Source of the DNA: Xylanimonas oleitrophica | GTDB taxonomy: Bacteria; Actinomycetota; Actinomycetes; Actinomycetales; Cellulomonadaceae | Direction of reading: 5' to 3' | DNA length: 64,000 nt | NCBI RefSeq assembly: GCF_003244315.1 | Contig: NZ_QKWH01000013.1 | Location: 1 to 64,000, forward strand | Shown: positions 1 through 10,150 of the stretch, piece after piece | Numbering within the stretch: position 1 is the first letter of the stretch | How the letters are laid out: every line of letters starts with the position of its first letter | Program-made: the position numbers and the translations under genes | The notes under the pieces: model-generated | What the model was told of the DNA's origin: nothing | What the model saw: the letters and a program-made list of their open reading frames with translations, nothing else | Database searches by the model: none

Positions 1-352
1 ACCCGACGAGGGATAAAATTTGGCATTGACTATCAAGCACACTGTTGAGTTCTCAAACAACCGACGCACACCATCCGATTTGGAAGCTTTTCGCTTTCCT
101 CTTCGCTCCGGGGCGATGTCTTCAACTTACCAGACCTTTTCCGCCCCGCCTAATCCGTGATCTCGAGGAATTCGAGAGCGGAAAAGGCGAGAGAAGCCGA
201 TCCTGCAAGCCCCCCACCAACCAGTCACCAGGGCGCACGAAGCACCCGATGTTTCCTTCGGTGTGAGTTCCAACCCCGGCGCGGCCACCCGCTCTGCCTG
301 GCGTCGCCGCCTCGCTGAGCTGTTCGTGTCCGTCCGCCCGTCGGGCTGACGT
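1..352 (-). other. rRNA operon leader (16S gene off the left edge)
   Basis: Read leftward, this stretch resembles an actinobacterial pre-16S leader. The reverse complement of positions 37-57 contains TTTGAGAACTCAACAGTGTGC-like sequence, a block found in the antitermination or processing leader of rRNA operons in Streptomyces and Micrococcales. About 80 bases upstream is GGTCTGGTAAGTTGAAGAC, which resembles another leader block. The strand is AT-richer than its surroundings and no convincing protein is encoded. I infer that 16S rRNA begins a short distance left of position 1. The mature gene itself is not in the window. Confidence 0.75.
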
Positions 353-358
353 CGTAGA

Positions 359-387
359 ACATTACACGCCCCGCAGAGGTCCAACAA
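359..387 (-). promoter_or_regulatory. rRNA operon promoter
   Basis: On the minus strand a -35 TTGTTG (387-382) and a -10 TAATGT (364-359) are separated by exactly 17 bases. Transcription would start near 352 and run left into the rRNA leader. The elements stand out in a GC-rich region. The match to a housekeeping sigma promoter is seen directly; the rRNA assignment is inferred from the leader downstream. Confidence 0.65.
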
Positions 388-546
388 CCCCGGCAGCGGT
401 GACGGCGACCACACCGCCACGCTTGCCCTGACGGAACGCCTGCGCACCACGGTCGGTAGGAGCATGTGCAGGCCCTTCCACCCCTGACAGCGCTCGCTGG
501 CACGGTCTCGGCTCGGCGTCCCACCCGAGGACGAGAGCCACGGGGC

Positions 547-552
547 TAGATT
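547..552 (+). promoter_or_regulatory. -10 element of a leaderless GNAT transcript
   Basis: TAGATT lies 7 bases before the GTG at 560, so transcription would begin at or next to the start codon. There is no Shine-Dalgarno sequence. The rest of 388-546 shows no other recognisable signal. Confidence 0.4.
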
Positions 553-559
553 CGGGCTC

Positions 560-1120
560 GTGACCGCCCCCGCTCCGACGTCCGTCCGCCGCGCCCGCCC
601 CGACGAGGCCGCCGAGGTCGCCTGGCTGGCCGCGACCACGTTCCCGCTCGCGTGCCCGCCCGGCACCGCGGCCGCGGACATGGCGCGCCACGTCGCGACC
701 CGGCTCACCCCCGCGAGGTTCCGGGAGTGGGCCGCGAGCGAGGAGCACGTGCTCTTGATCGCGACCGACGACGAGACGTGCCTCGGCTACGCGCTGCTCC
801 AGCGCGGCACGCCCGACGGCGAGCAGGAGGCGCGCGTGCTGCGAGAGGCCACCGGTTCCGCAGGACCGTACGTCGAGCTGTCGAAGATCTACGCGCACCC
901 GCTCGCACAGGGCACCGGATCGTCGTCGGCCCTGATGCGTGCGACCCTCGAGGTGGCCGGCACCCTCGGACCTGGTCTGCCCCTCTGGCTTGGCACCAAC
1001 GGCGACAACGCCCGCGCCCAGGCCTTCTACCGCAAGCACGGCTTCGCCGTCGTCGGCACCCGTACCTACGACGTCGGCGGACGGCTGCACGACGACGTCG
1101 TGATGCTGCACGGCGCCTGA
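560..1120 (+). CDS. GNAT family N-acetyltransferase
   Basis: This 186-residue protein has the GNAT fold order. A central strand ends at YVELSKIYAHP, followed by the acetyl-CoA loop LAQGTGSSSALM (the Q-x-x-G-x-G/A region) and the family's C-terminal NGDNARAQAFYRKHGF helix and strand. It presumably transfers acetyl from acetyl-CoA to an amine of a small molecule or protein; the substrate cannot be told from sequence. The GTG at 560 is chosen because a -10 hexamer sits 7 bases upstream and no ribosome-binding site is present, as for a leaderless message. It is a single gene, convergent with the membrane operon to its right and divergent from the rRNA promoter to its left. Confidence 0.85.
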   Translation: MTAPAPTSVRRARPDEAAEVAWLAATTFPLACPPGTAAADMARHVATRLTPARFREWAASEEHVLLIATDDETCLGYALLQRGTPDGEQEARVLREATGSAGPYVELSKIYAHPLAQGTGSSSALMRATLEVAGTLGPGLPLWLGTNGDNARAQAFYRKHGFAVVGTRTYDVGGRLHDDVVMLHGA

Positions 1121-1225
1121 CCCGAGCAGGGCCAGACCCAGGTAGAGCACCGCACCCGCCCCGGCCGACGCCGCCGCACCGCCGACCACCGCCGACCACC
1201 CCGCACGCACCCCGCGGCCCGGTAG

Positions 1226-1242
1226 CCCTGGTGTCGCCAGGG
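1226..1242. terminator. Small hairpin between convergent genes
   Basis: CCCTGG and CCAGGG flank a 5-base loop in the 149-base gap between the GNAT gene and the ICMT-DCC gene, which converge. There is no T-tract, so it is only a weak bidirectional terminator candidate. Confidence 0.25.
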
Positions 1243-1269
1243 TCCATCGCTGCGGTGACCTCGGCGGCC

Positions 1270-2559
1270 TCAGCGCCCCGGTGACACCCCCGACAGCTCC
1301 CCGGCGCACGACGGCCGCGGGCCGGCGCCGAACGCGTCCGCGCACAGCTGCGCCAGGTGTCGCACGCCGGGCAGCGAGAGCGCCCACCCCGCGAGCGCCC
1401 AACCGAGGTGCGCGTGCTCCACGGCCCGGGCGAACGCAGCCACGCCCTCGGTGCGGACGCCAGGTGCCTCGTACGTCATCCGGAAGAGGACCTCGGGGTG
1501 CTCGGCCGCCGGCCGGACGGTCAGCGCGACCGGCGATCGGGCGAGCAGCCAGGCCCCGACCCCGCTGCACAGGTCGCAGTCACCGGCGACGTACACCGTC
1601 GCACGGGGACGACCGGGCCACGGGCGCCAGCGCGGGAGCCAGGGCCGGACGGCGGTGCGGTAGCCGAGCCACGCCTCCCCGAACGCCCCGCGCAGCGCCC
1701 GGTCCTCGTGCCAGTCCGCCAGGCCGGCGGAGTAGACCACCGTGACCACGGCCCCCAGCAGCAGGCACGGCTCGGCCAGCGTCCCGGCGGCCACGACGTA
1801 CGTCCCGGCCACCGCCGCCTGCATCGGGTTGCGCAGGTAGGCGTACGGTCCCGACGTCACCAGGCGCGACGGCGGGTCGAACGGCAGGGGCGTGCCCCGC
1901 CCGACGACGGCGAGCTCCCGCATCGCGGCCAGGCCAGGGAGCGCCGCGGCCAGCGCGAGCTGCGCGCCCGTCCCCAGGACCCCGCGCGGCGGCAGGGTGC
2001 CCGACGCCGCCACGAGGACCGCCACCGGGAGCCCCAGCATCAGCCCGCCCGCGGCCACCGCCTGCGCCCATCCGCGCAGGAGCGTCCGCCGGCGGCTCCG
2101 GGTCCAGCGGGCGAGGGCGAGGGCGGGAACCAGCGCGACCATCACCGCGACCGCCTCCCCGACGATCCAGTGCCGGCCGCCATCCCAGCGTGCACCGAGG
2201 AGCACCACCGGCTCGCCCAGCGGCATCAGGGCGAGATCGACCCACACCAGCAGCGCCCCGACGAGCAGCGGGGACAGGTGCCGCAGCGCCAGGGCCGGTA
2301 CCGCTCCCCACAGCAAGGCCCAGGCCAGCCACAGGTCCAGCGGGAGGCCGAGCCACACGGCGCCGACGGCGTCGAACGCCCACCAGCCGAGCGACGGCGC
2401 CGCCAGGTTCAGCGGGAGCAGCGCGAGCGCGGCCCACGCGGTGGCCGTGAGCATGGCCGCGACCTCACGGGACGTGGGCCGCCGGTGCGCGCACAGGGCC
2501 ACGAGGAGCACCAGCGGGACCGCGAGGCCCACGCCCCGCACCAGCGCGGGGTCGTTCAC
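1270..2559 (-). CDS. Membrane ICMT-like methyltransferase fused to a DCC thiol-oxidoreductase domain
   Basis: This 429-residue protein has two parts. Residues 1 to about 300 are hydrophobic with several membrane segments and contain SGPYAYLRNPMQ near 240. That is the hallmark of the isoprenylcysteine/phospholipid methyltransferase (ICMT/PEMT) membrane family, which uses S-adenosylmethionine. From about 320 a DCC1-like domain begins, with VYVAGDCDLCSGVG containing a D-C-D-x-C core that resembles the redox motif of DUF393 proteins. The GTG start overlaps the upstream gene's stop in a GTGA, so translation is probably coupled. Fusion of these domains is unusual. Substrate and physiological role are unknown; a membrane lipid or thiol substrate is only a guess. 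Regulation is probably by the TetR protein encoded divergently. Confidence 0.7.
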   Translation of the reverse strand: MNDPALVRGVGLAVPLVLLVALCAHRRPTSREVAAMLTATAWAALALLPLNLAAPSLGWWAFDAVGAVWLGLPLDLWLAWALLWGAVPALALRHLSPLLVGALLVWVDLALMPLGEPVVLLGARWDGGRHWIVGEAVAVMVALVPALALARWTRSRRRTLLRGWAQAVAAGGLMLGLPVAVLVAASGTLPPRGVLGTGAQLALAAALPGLAAMRELAVVGRGTPLPFDPPSRLVTSGPYAYLRNPMQAAVAGTYVVAAGTLAEPCLLLGAVVTVVYSAGLADWHEDRALRGAFGEAWLGYRTAVRPWLPRWRPWPGRPRATVYVAGDCDLCSGVGAWLLARSPVALTVRPAAEHPEVLFRMTYEAPGVRTEGVAAFARAVEHAHLGWALAGWALSLPGVRHLAQLCADAFGAGPRPSCAGELSGVSPGR

Positions 2560-3626
2560 CGTGCGCCGTCGGGCGTGAAGGTCGCGGCCAGGTAGGCGGC
2601 GGCCTGGTCGGTGGCGTACCGCTGCACCGGGCCGAAGTACCAGGAGGGGTCGAACGTGCGCGTGTAGCGCAGCGTCCACGTCACGCGCACGCCCGTGCCC
2701 TCCGCCCACCAGATGACCTCGGCCTGGTGCAGGTCCATCCAGCGGGCGAGAGTCGTGTCGTCCGTGACGGCGAAGACGACCGCACCGCCGTCGTCCCGCG
2801 CCTCGCTCCGGACGACCTCGAGGGCCATCGCCCGCGGCGTCGGCTCGGCACCGATCCCGAGGCTGCGCCGCGGCGTGAACTCCACCTCTCGGACGGCCCC
2901 GACCTCGAGCCCCGCACCCGCGGCGTGCACCGGGTGCGGGAACGGCACCGCCCGCAGGAACGCCGAGCGGAACGGGCCGTAGTCCGGAGCGGACGCCAGC
3001 GCGGTGGCGACCTCGTCGACGCTCGCGTCGACGACGACGCTCGCGCTGCCGGCGTCCTCGCGCGGCAGCAGCGAGACGCCGCCGACCCCCTCCAGGAGCA
3101 TGACGGCCAGCAGCGGAGCCGCGACCAGGGCGGGGGCGCGGCCGCCGGGGCCCCTCTCCCGCACCCGCTGGACGGCGACCCCGACGGCGGCGGCGACCCC
3201 GTAGAGCAGCGGGGCGGCGATCACGAGGCACACGACGCCCTCGTCCAGGAGCGGCCCGGCCAGCGCCAGCCCGATCGTGGTGGTCGCCAGCGCCACCCCG
3301 ACGGCCGTGCGCGGGCGGGCCGTGAGCGTGACGGTCACCGCGACGAGCGCCGGGACCCCGACGTAGAAGAGCGCCGTCTGCTCGAGCCCCGCCTCGCCCA
3401 GCGCTCGGGCCAGGAGCATCGCGAGGAACAGGGAGAGCAGCACGCCCGCCAGCAGGAGCCGGGCGCGGCGGGTCGCCGGCAGCTCGGGGGCGCGGTGCTC
3501 GGGTGCGGTCAGCGGCCCCGGGTCGGCGTCCCCGACGGCATCGTCACGGTGCTCACGGTGCTCACGGTGGTCGCGGTGGTCGCGGTGGTCATGCCGGCCG
3601 TGCTGGGATCCGTGCGGTGCGGGCAC
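2556..3626 (-). CDS. Membrane protein with C-terminal SRPBCC (START-like) domain and His-rich N-terminus
   Basis: This is a 356-residue protein. Residues 5-25 form a His/Asp/Arg/Glu-rich tract of HRD and HRE triplets, followed by a basic linker. About four to five hydrophobic segments span roughly residues 60-170. A soluble SRPBCC-like domain starting at SVVVDASVDEVATALASAPD fills roughly 190-356 and includes the W-rich strands typical of polyketide-cyclase-like ligand-binding folds. The GTG at 3626 is chosen because AGGAGG lies 4 bases upstream; a longer reading to 3695 would run through the regulator's promoter and operator. It is the first gene of a two-gene operon, coupled to the ICMT-DCC gene. 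Ligand and function are unknown. The His tract could bind metal, but that is inference. Confidence 0.65.
   Translation of the reverse strand: MPAPHGSQHGRHDHRDHRDHREHREHRDDAVGDADPGPLTAPEHRAPELPATRRARLLLAGVLLSLFLAMLLARALGEAGLEQTALFYVGVPALVAVTVTLTARPRTAVGVALATTTIGLALAGPLLDEGVVCLVIAAPLLYGVAAAVGVAVQRVRERGPGGRAPALVAAPLLAVMLLEGVGGVSLLPREDAGSASVVVDASVDEVATALASAPDYGPFRSAFLRAVPFPHPVHAAGAGLEVGAVREVEFTPRRSLGIGAEPTPRAMALEVVRSEARDDGGAVVFAVTDDTTLARWMDLHQAEVIWWAEGTGVRVTWTLRYTRTFDPSWYFGPVQRYATDQAAAYLAATFTPDGAR
3543..3587 (-). repeat. Five 9-bp tandem repeats encoding HRD/HRE triplets
   Basis: Five consecutive 9-base units of the form (G/C)TC(A/G)CGGTG occupy this stretch inside the SRPBCC membrane gene. On the coding strand they encode His-Arg-Asp and His-Arg-Glu triplets. 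Because the unit is a multiple of three, copy-number change would alter tract length without breaking the frame. Confidence 0.8.
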
Positions 3627-3648
3627 GACGCCTCCTGCGGTTCGGTTG

Positions 3649-3677
3649 TTGATCGGTCGGTTAAACCACTCGATCAA
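3649..3677. promoter_or_regulatory. Palindromic operator for the adjacent TetR regulator
   Basis: TTGATCG and CGATCAA form a perfect inverted repeat separated by 15 bases that include GGTTAAACC. It sits between the divergent TetR gene and the SRPBCC operon and overlaps where both promoters must lie. Autorepression plus control of the operon is the standard TetR arrangement; which regulator binds is inferred. Confidence 0.6.
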
Positions 3678-3681
3678 ACCA

Positions 3682-3687
3682 TATGAT
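3682..3687 (+). promoter_or_regulatory. -10 element of the leaderless tetR transcript
   Basis: TATGAT ends 6 bases before the ATG at 3694 and no Shine-Dalgarno sequence is present, indicating a leaderless message. The element lies 5 bases right of the palindromic operator. Confidence 0.5.
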
Positions 3688-3693
3688 GAAGCC

Positions 3694-4344
3694 ATGACGG
3701 AGGACGCGGCGGGAGAGGCGAAGAGCAGACCAGGCCGGCGCAGCGCCGAGGAGACACGGCGGCGCCTGATCGACGCGGCCGAGACCGTGCTGCGGGAGAA
3801 CGGCTACGCCGGGACGTCCGCGAGAACCATCGCCGCGGCAGCCGACGTGAACGCGGCGCTGGTCTTCTACCACTTCGGCGGCGTGGACCAGCTGCTCCTG
3901 GCCGCCCTCGATCGGTCGACCGCCGAGCGCATGGAGATGCATGCCGTCACCGCCGGCGCGGCACGCACCGTCGAAGAGCTCGTGGAGGCCGCGGTCACCA
4001 TCTACCGCACCGACCTCGAGCGCGGCTACCTCGCCCAGTTCAGCGAGCTCGTGGCCGCGGCCGTGACCAAGCCCGCGCTGCGGGCGGAGATCAGCACCCG
4101 CGCCGAGCCGTGGGTCGCCTTCGTCGAGGAGCACTGGCAGCGCGTCGTCGGAGGCAGCCCGCTCGCCAAGATCCTCCCCGCACGCGACGTCGCGGACGCG
4201 GCGCTCACCTTCTACCTGGGGGTCAACCTCTTCAGCGTGATCGACCCCGACCGGCAGCGCACCGACGGCGTGCTCGACCTCGCCCGGCGGCTCGCCCCGC
4301 GCGCCAGACTGCTCACGATGCGACTGCCGGGCCGACGGGGCTGA
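3694..4344 (+). CDS. TetR/AcrR family transcriptional regulator
   Basis: This is a 216-residue protein. Residues 15-65 form the TetR helix-turn-helix domain (RSAEETRRRLIDAAETVL, then GYAGTSARTIAAAADVNAALVFYHF). The remaining helical C-terminal domain is expected to bind an unidentified ligand. The ATG at 3694 is chosen over an upstream in-frame start because it begins the HTH domain at the usual distance and has a -10 hexamer 6 bases before it. The gene is divergent from the SRPBCC/ICMT-DCC operon across about 67 bases containing a TTGATCG-N15-CGATCAA palindrome. It therefore probably represses itself and that operon. Its 3' end is 18 bases from that of ligA, with which it converges. Confidence 0.9.
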   Translation: MTEDAAGEAKSRPGRRSAEETRRRLIDAAETVLRENGYAGTSARTIAAAADVNAALVFYHFGGVDQLLLAALDRSTAERMEMHAVTAGAARTVEELVEAAVTIYRTDLERGYLAQFSELVAAAVTKPALRAEISTRAEPWVAFVEEHWQRVVGGSPLAKILPARDVADAALTFYLGVNLFSVIDPDRQRTDGVLDLARRLAPRARLLTMRLPGRRG

Positions 4345-4362
4345 CAGGGCCCGCGACGCACG

Positions 4363-7200
<2,838 letters not shown>

Positions 7201-9933
7201 TCACCTCGTCGGCGTCGTGCGCGCCGGGTTCATGTCGAGGTAGGCGACGCCGGCCTTGCGCTGCTCGGCGACCTCCTCGCGAGACAGCCCGTAGTACGCC
7301 GCGACCATGATGTCCTTCATGTCCTGGAGCATCGGCAGCCGCGGGTTGGCCGGGGCGCACTGGTCCTCGTAGGCACGCATCGCCAGGGTGTCGAGCCCCC
7401 CGACGAAGTCCTTCTCGGACACCCCCTGGGCCGCGAACGAGCGCTCGATGCCGATCTTGTCGGCGAGCTCGCGCACCGCCCGGGCGTAGGACTCCACGCC
7501 CTCCTGCGGGGTCGAGGCCGGCAGGCCCAGGTGCTTGGCGATCTGCTGGAACCGCTCCGGCGCGACGTACTTCTCCGCCTTCGGCCAGCCCGTCACCTTG
7601 CCCGGGACGAGCCCGTTGTAGCGGACGGCGTAGGGCAGAAAGATCGCGTTGGTGCGGCCGTGCACCAGCTTGAACGTGGCACCCACGGTGTGGGACATCG
7701 CGTGCACGATCCCGAGGAACGCGTTGCCGAACGCCATGCCCGCGATGGTCGCGGCGTTGTGCATCTTCTCGCGGGCCTCGACGGCCTCGCCCCCCTCGGT
7801 CACCGACTTCTCGATGTTCTCGAAGACCAGCTTGATGGCGTGCAGCGCCAGGCCGTCCGTGAAGTCGTTCGCGTAGACGCTCACGTACGCCTCGGTGGCG
7901 TGCGTCAGGGCGTCCATGCCCGAGTCCGCCGCGAGCTTCGCCGGCATCGACGCCGTCAGCACCGGGTCCACGATCGCGACCGACGGGGTCAGCGCGTAGT
8001 CGGCCAGCGGGTACTTGAAGCCCGTCGAGTGGTCGGTGATGACCGCGAACGGCGTGACCTCCGCACCCGTGCCCGAGGACGTGGGGATGCAGACGAGCTG
8101 GGCGAGCTTGCCCAGCGTCGGGTACTGGAACGCGCGCTTGCGGACGTCGAAGAACTTCTCGCGCAGGTCCCCGAACTCCAGCTCCGGGTGCTCGTACTTG
8201 AGCCACATGACCTTGGCCGCGTCCATGGGCGAGCCGCCGCCGATCGCCACGATCGTGTCGGGGCGGTGGTCCTTCATCAGGCGGGCGCCGCGCTCGACCG
8301 TCTCGACGCTCGGCTCGGGCTCGACCGTGTCGATGATCTGGACGGCGATCTTGTTGTCCCGCCGGTGCAGGACGTCGAGCACCTTGTCGACGATGCCGAT
8401 CTGGCTCATGACGCGGTCGGTCACGACCGTGACGCGCTCGACGCCGGGCATGTCCACCAGGTACTGGATGGCGTTGGGCTCGAAGTACGTCTTCGGCGGG
8501 ACCTTGAACCACTGCATGTTGTTGTTCCGCCTCGCGACGCGCTTGACGTTGATGAGGTTGACGGCCGACACGTTGTTCGACACGGAGTTGTGGCCGTAGG
8601 AGCCGCAGCCCAGGGTCAGCGACGGGATCAGCGCGTTGTAGATGTCGCCGATGCCGCCGAGGGCGCTGGGCTGGTTCCACAGCACGCGCACCGCCTTGAC
8701 CGCGTGGCCGAAGCGCTCGGCCAGGTCCTTGTCGGTGGTGTGGATCGCGGCGGAGTGGCCGAGCCCGTCGAACTCGACCATCTGCTCGGCGAGCTGGATG
8801 CCCTGCTCGGTGGAGGTGGCCTTGAGGACGGCCAGCACCGGGCTGAGCTTCTCGCGGCTGAGCGGCTCCTGCGGCCCCACCCCGGAGATCTCCGCGAGGA
8901 TGATCGAGGTGTCGTCCGGCACCGAGAAGCCGGCCTGCTCGGCGATCCACTGGGCAGACTTGCCGACGACGTCAGCGTTGAGCCTCGCCCCCGCGCAGTT
9001 GGCGGACTGCGCGGTGACCCCGAAGACGAACTCCTCGAGCTTCGCCTTCTCCTCCGCCGTGACGACGTAGGCGTGCATCCTGCGGAACTCTGCCATCGCC
9101 TCGTCGTAGATCTCGGCGTCGAGGATGACGGCCTGCTCCGACGCGCAGACCACGCCGTTGTCGAAGCCCTTGGACAGCACGACGTCGTTGACGGCGCGGC
9201 CCAGCTTGGCGTCCTTGGCGATGTACGCCGGGACGTTGCCGGCGCCGACGCCGAGGGCGGGCTTGCCGGTGGAGTAGGCGGCCCGGACCATCGCGTTGCC
9301 GCCCGTGGCGAGCACGAGCGAGACGCCCGGGTGGTTCATCAGCTCCGAGGTGGCCTGGATCGAGGGGTGCTCGATCCACTGGATGCAGTCCTCGGGGGCG
9401 CCCGCGGCGATCGCGGCGTCACGCACCACGCGGGCGGCGGCGATCGACGACTGCTGGGCGCTCGGGTGGAAGCCGAAGACGATCGGGTTGCGGGTCTTGA
9501 GCGCGATGAGCGACTTGAAGATCGCCGTCGAGGTCGGGTTCGTGACCGGGGTGACGCCGGCGACGACGCCGACGGGCTCGGCGATCTCGACGATGCCACG
9601 CAGGTCGTCGCGGCCGATGACGCCGACGGTCTTGAGGCCGGCCATGGAGTGGGTGACGTGCTCGCAGGCGAAGATGTTCTTGGTCGCCTTGTCCTCGAAG
9701 ATGCCGCGGCCGGTCTCCTCGACAGCGAGCTTGGCGAGGTTGCCGTGCTCGTGGAGGGCGGCGACGGACGCCTTCTTGACGATGTGGTCGACGTCCTCCT
9801 GCGTGAAGGACGCGTACGCCGCCAGGGCCTTGAGCCCGCGCTGGACGAGCGCGTCGACCTCGGCCGCCGCGTCGGGTGCGGTCACCGCAGCCGCGGCCTC
9901 GGGGGCCGCCTTCGCCTTCTTCGTGGTGCTCAC
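7201..9933 (-). CDS. adhE: Bifunctional acetaldehyde-CoA/alcohol dehydrogenase AdhE
   Basis: AdhE reduces acetyl-CoA to acetaldehyde and then ethanol, regenerating two NAD+ during fermentation. In this 910-residue protein the N-terminal half is the CoA-acylating aldehyde dehydrogenase, with the catalytic cysteine in GFDNGVVCASEQAVIL. The C-terminal half is the iron-dependent alcohol dehydrogenase (GGGSPMDAAK nucleotide-binding loop; metal-binding region GMDALTHATEAYVS and GIVHAMSHTVGATFKLVHGR). Length fits the family, with an Ala-rich N-terminal tail. The GTG at 9933 is preceded by AGGAGG about 10 bases upstream. A TGTGAA-N4-TTCACA palindrome 55 bases upstream matches the Rex operator, so expression likely rises when NADH is high. 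Confidence 0.95.
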   Translation of the reverse strand: MSTTKKAKAAPEAAAAVTAPDAAAEVDALVQRGLKALAAYASFTQEDVDHIVKKASVAALHEHGNLAKLAVEETGRGIFEDKATKNIFACEHVTHSMAGLKTVGVIGRDDLRGIVEIAEPVGVVAGVTPVTNPTSTAIFKSLIALKTRNPIVFGFHPSAQQSSIAAARVVRDAAIAAGAPEDCIQWIEHPSIQATSELMNHPGVSLVLATGGNAMVRAAYSTGKPALGVGAGNVPAYIAKDAKLGRAVNDVVLSKGFDNGVVCASEQAVILDAEIYDEAMAEFRRMHAYVVTAEEKAKLEEFVFGVTAQSANCAGARLNADVVGKSAQWIAEQAGFSVPDDTSIILAEISGVGPQEPLSREKLSPVLAVLKATSTEQGIQLAEQMVEFDGLGHSAAIHTTDKDLAERFGHAVKAVRVLWNQPSALGGIGDIYNALIPSLTLGCGSYGHNSVSNNVSAVNLINVKRVARRNNNMQWFKVPPKTYFEPNAIQYLVDMPGVERVTVVTDRVMSQIGIVDKVLDVLHRRDNKIAVQIIDTVEPEPSVETVERGARLMKDHRPDTIVAIGGGSPMDAAKVMWLKYEHPELEFGDLREKFFDVRKRAFQYPTLGKLAQLVCIPTSSGTGAEVTPFAVITDHSTGFKYPLADYALTPSVAIVDPVLTASMPAKLAADSGMDALTHATEAYVSVYANDFTDGLALHAIKLVFENIEKSVTEGGEAVEAREKMHNAATIAGMAFGNAFLGIVHAMSHTVGATFKLVHGRTNAIFLPYAVRYNGLVPGKVTGWPKAEKYVAPERFQQIAKHLGLPASTPQEGVESYARAVRELADKIGIERSFAAQGVSEKDFVGGLDTLAMRAYEDQCAPANPRLPMLQDMKDIMVAAYYGLSREEVAEQRKAGVAYLDMNPARTTPTR

Positions 9934-9987
9934 CGGGGTCTCTCCTCCTGGGGACCTGTGAGGGCGGCCCCCGTGCTCCGTCTTGCA

Positions 9988-10003
9988 TGTGAAGACTTTC
10001 ACA
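9988..10003. promoter_or_regulatory. Rex-type redox operator upstream of adhE
   Basis: TGTGAAGACTTTCACA is a perfect TGTGAA-N4-TTCACA palindrome, the layout of the Streptomyces Rex operator. Rex releases DNA when NADH rises. The sequence also fits the CRP/FNR consensus TGTGA-N6-TCACA, so a CRP-type protein is the main alternative. Its position before a fermentative gene favours Rex. Confidence 0.7.
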
Positions 10004-10005
10004 AG

Positions 10006-10020
10006 TGTGGTCTGACCACA
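10006..10020. promoter_or_regulatory. Second palindrome upstream of adhE
   Basis: TGTGGTC-T-GACCACA is a perfect 7-base inverted repeat two bases from the Rex-type site. Its TGGTCTGACCA core resembles operators of the FadR subfamily of GntR regulators. The regulator is not identifiable here. It lies between adhE and the divergent S9 peptidase gene but is closer to adhE's promoter side. Confidence 0.45.
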
Positions 10021-10136
10021 AGAGAAGAGGCTGTGACGTGGCTCTCAACGGCCCCACGCAGACCGGCCGAGGGGCTCCCCCGGCCCACGAGCAGCCCACG
10101 GAGCAGCCCGCCGAGGACGCCGCCCGAGCACGGCGA

Positions 10137-10142
10137 TAGGGT
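10137..10142 (+). promoter_or_regulatory. -10 element of the S9 peptidase gene
   Basis: TAGGGT lies 8 bases before the ATG at 10151. An AAGG lies between them, so either a leaderless message or a minimal leader is possible. Confidence 0.3.
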
Positions 10143-10150
10143 GCAAGGCC

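Noticed and set aside
362-1570. Minus-strand frame containing a hydrophobic stretch near 1110-1215
   Set aside because: The stretch looks like a membrane helix but the frame continues antisense through the GNAT gene, with no start or stop defining a small gene. It could be a decayed end of the ICMT-DCC protein, but nothing proves it.
3627-3695. Longer start for the SRPBCC membrane gene at 3695
   Set aside because: It would place coding sequence over the operator and tetR promoter, while a GTG with AGGAGG exists at 3626.
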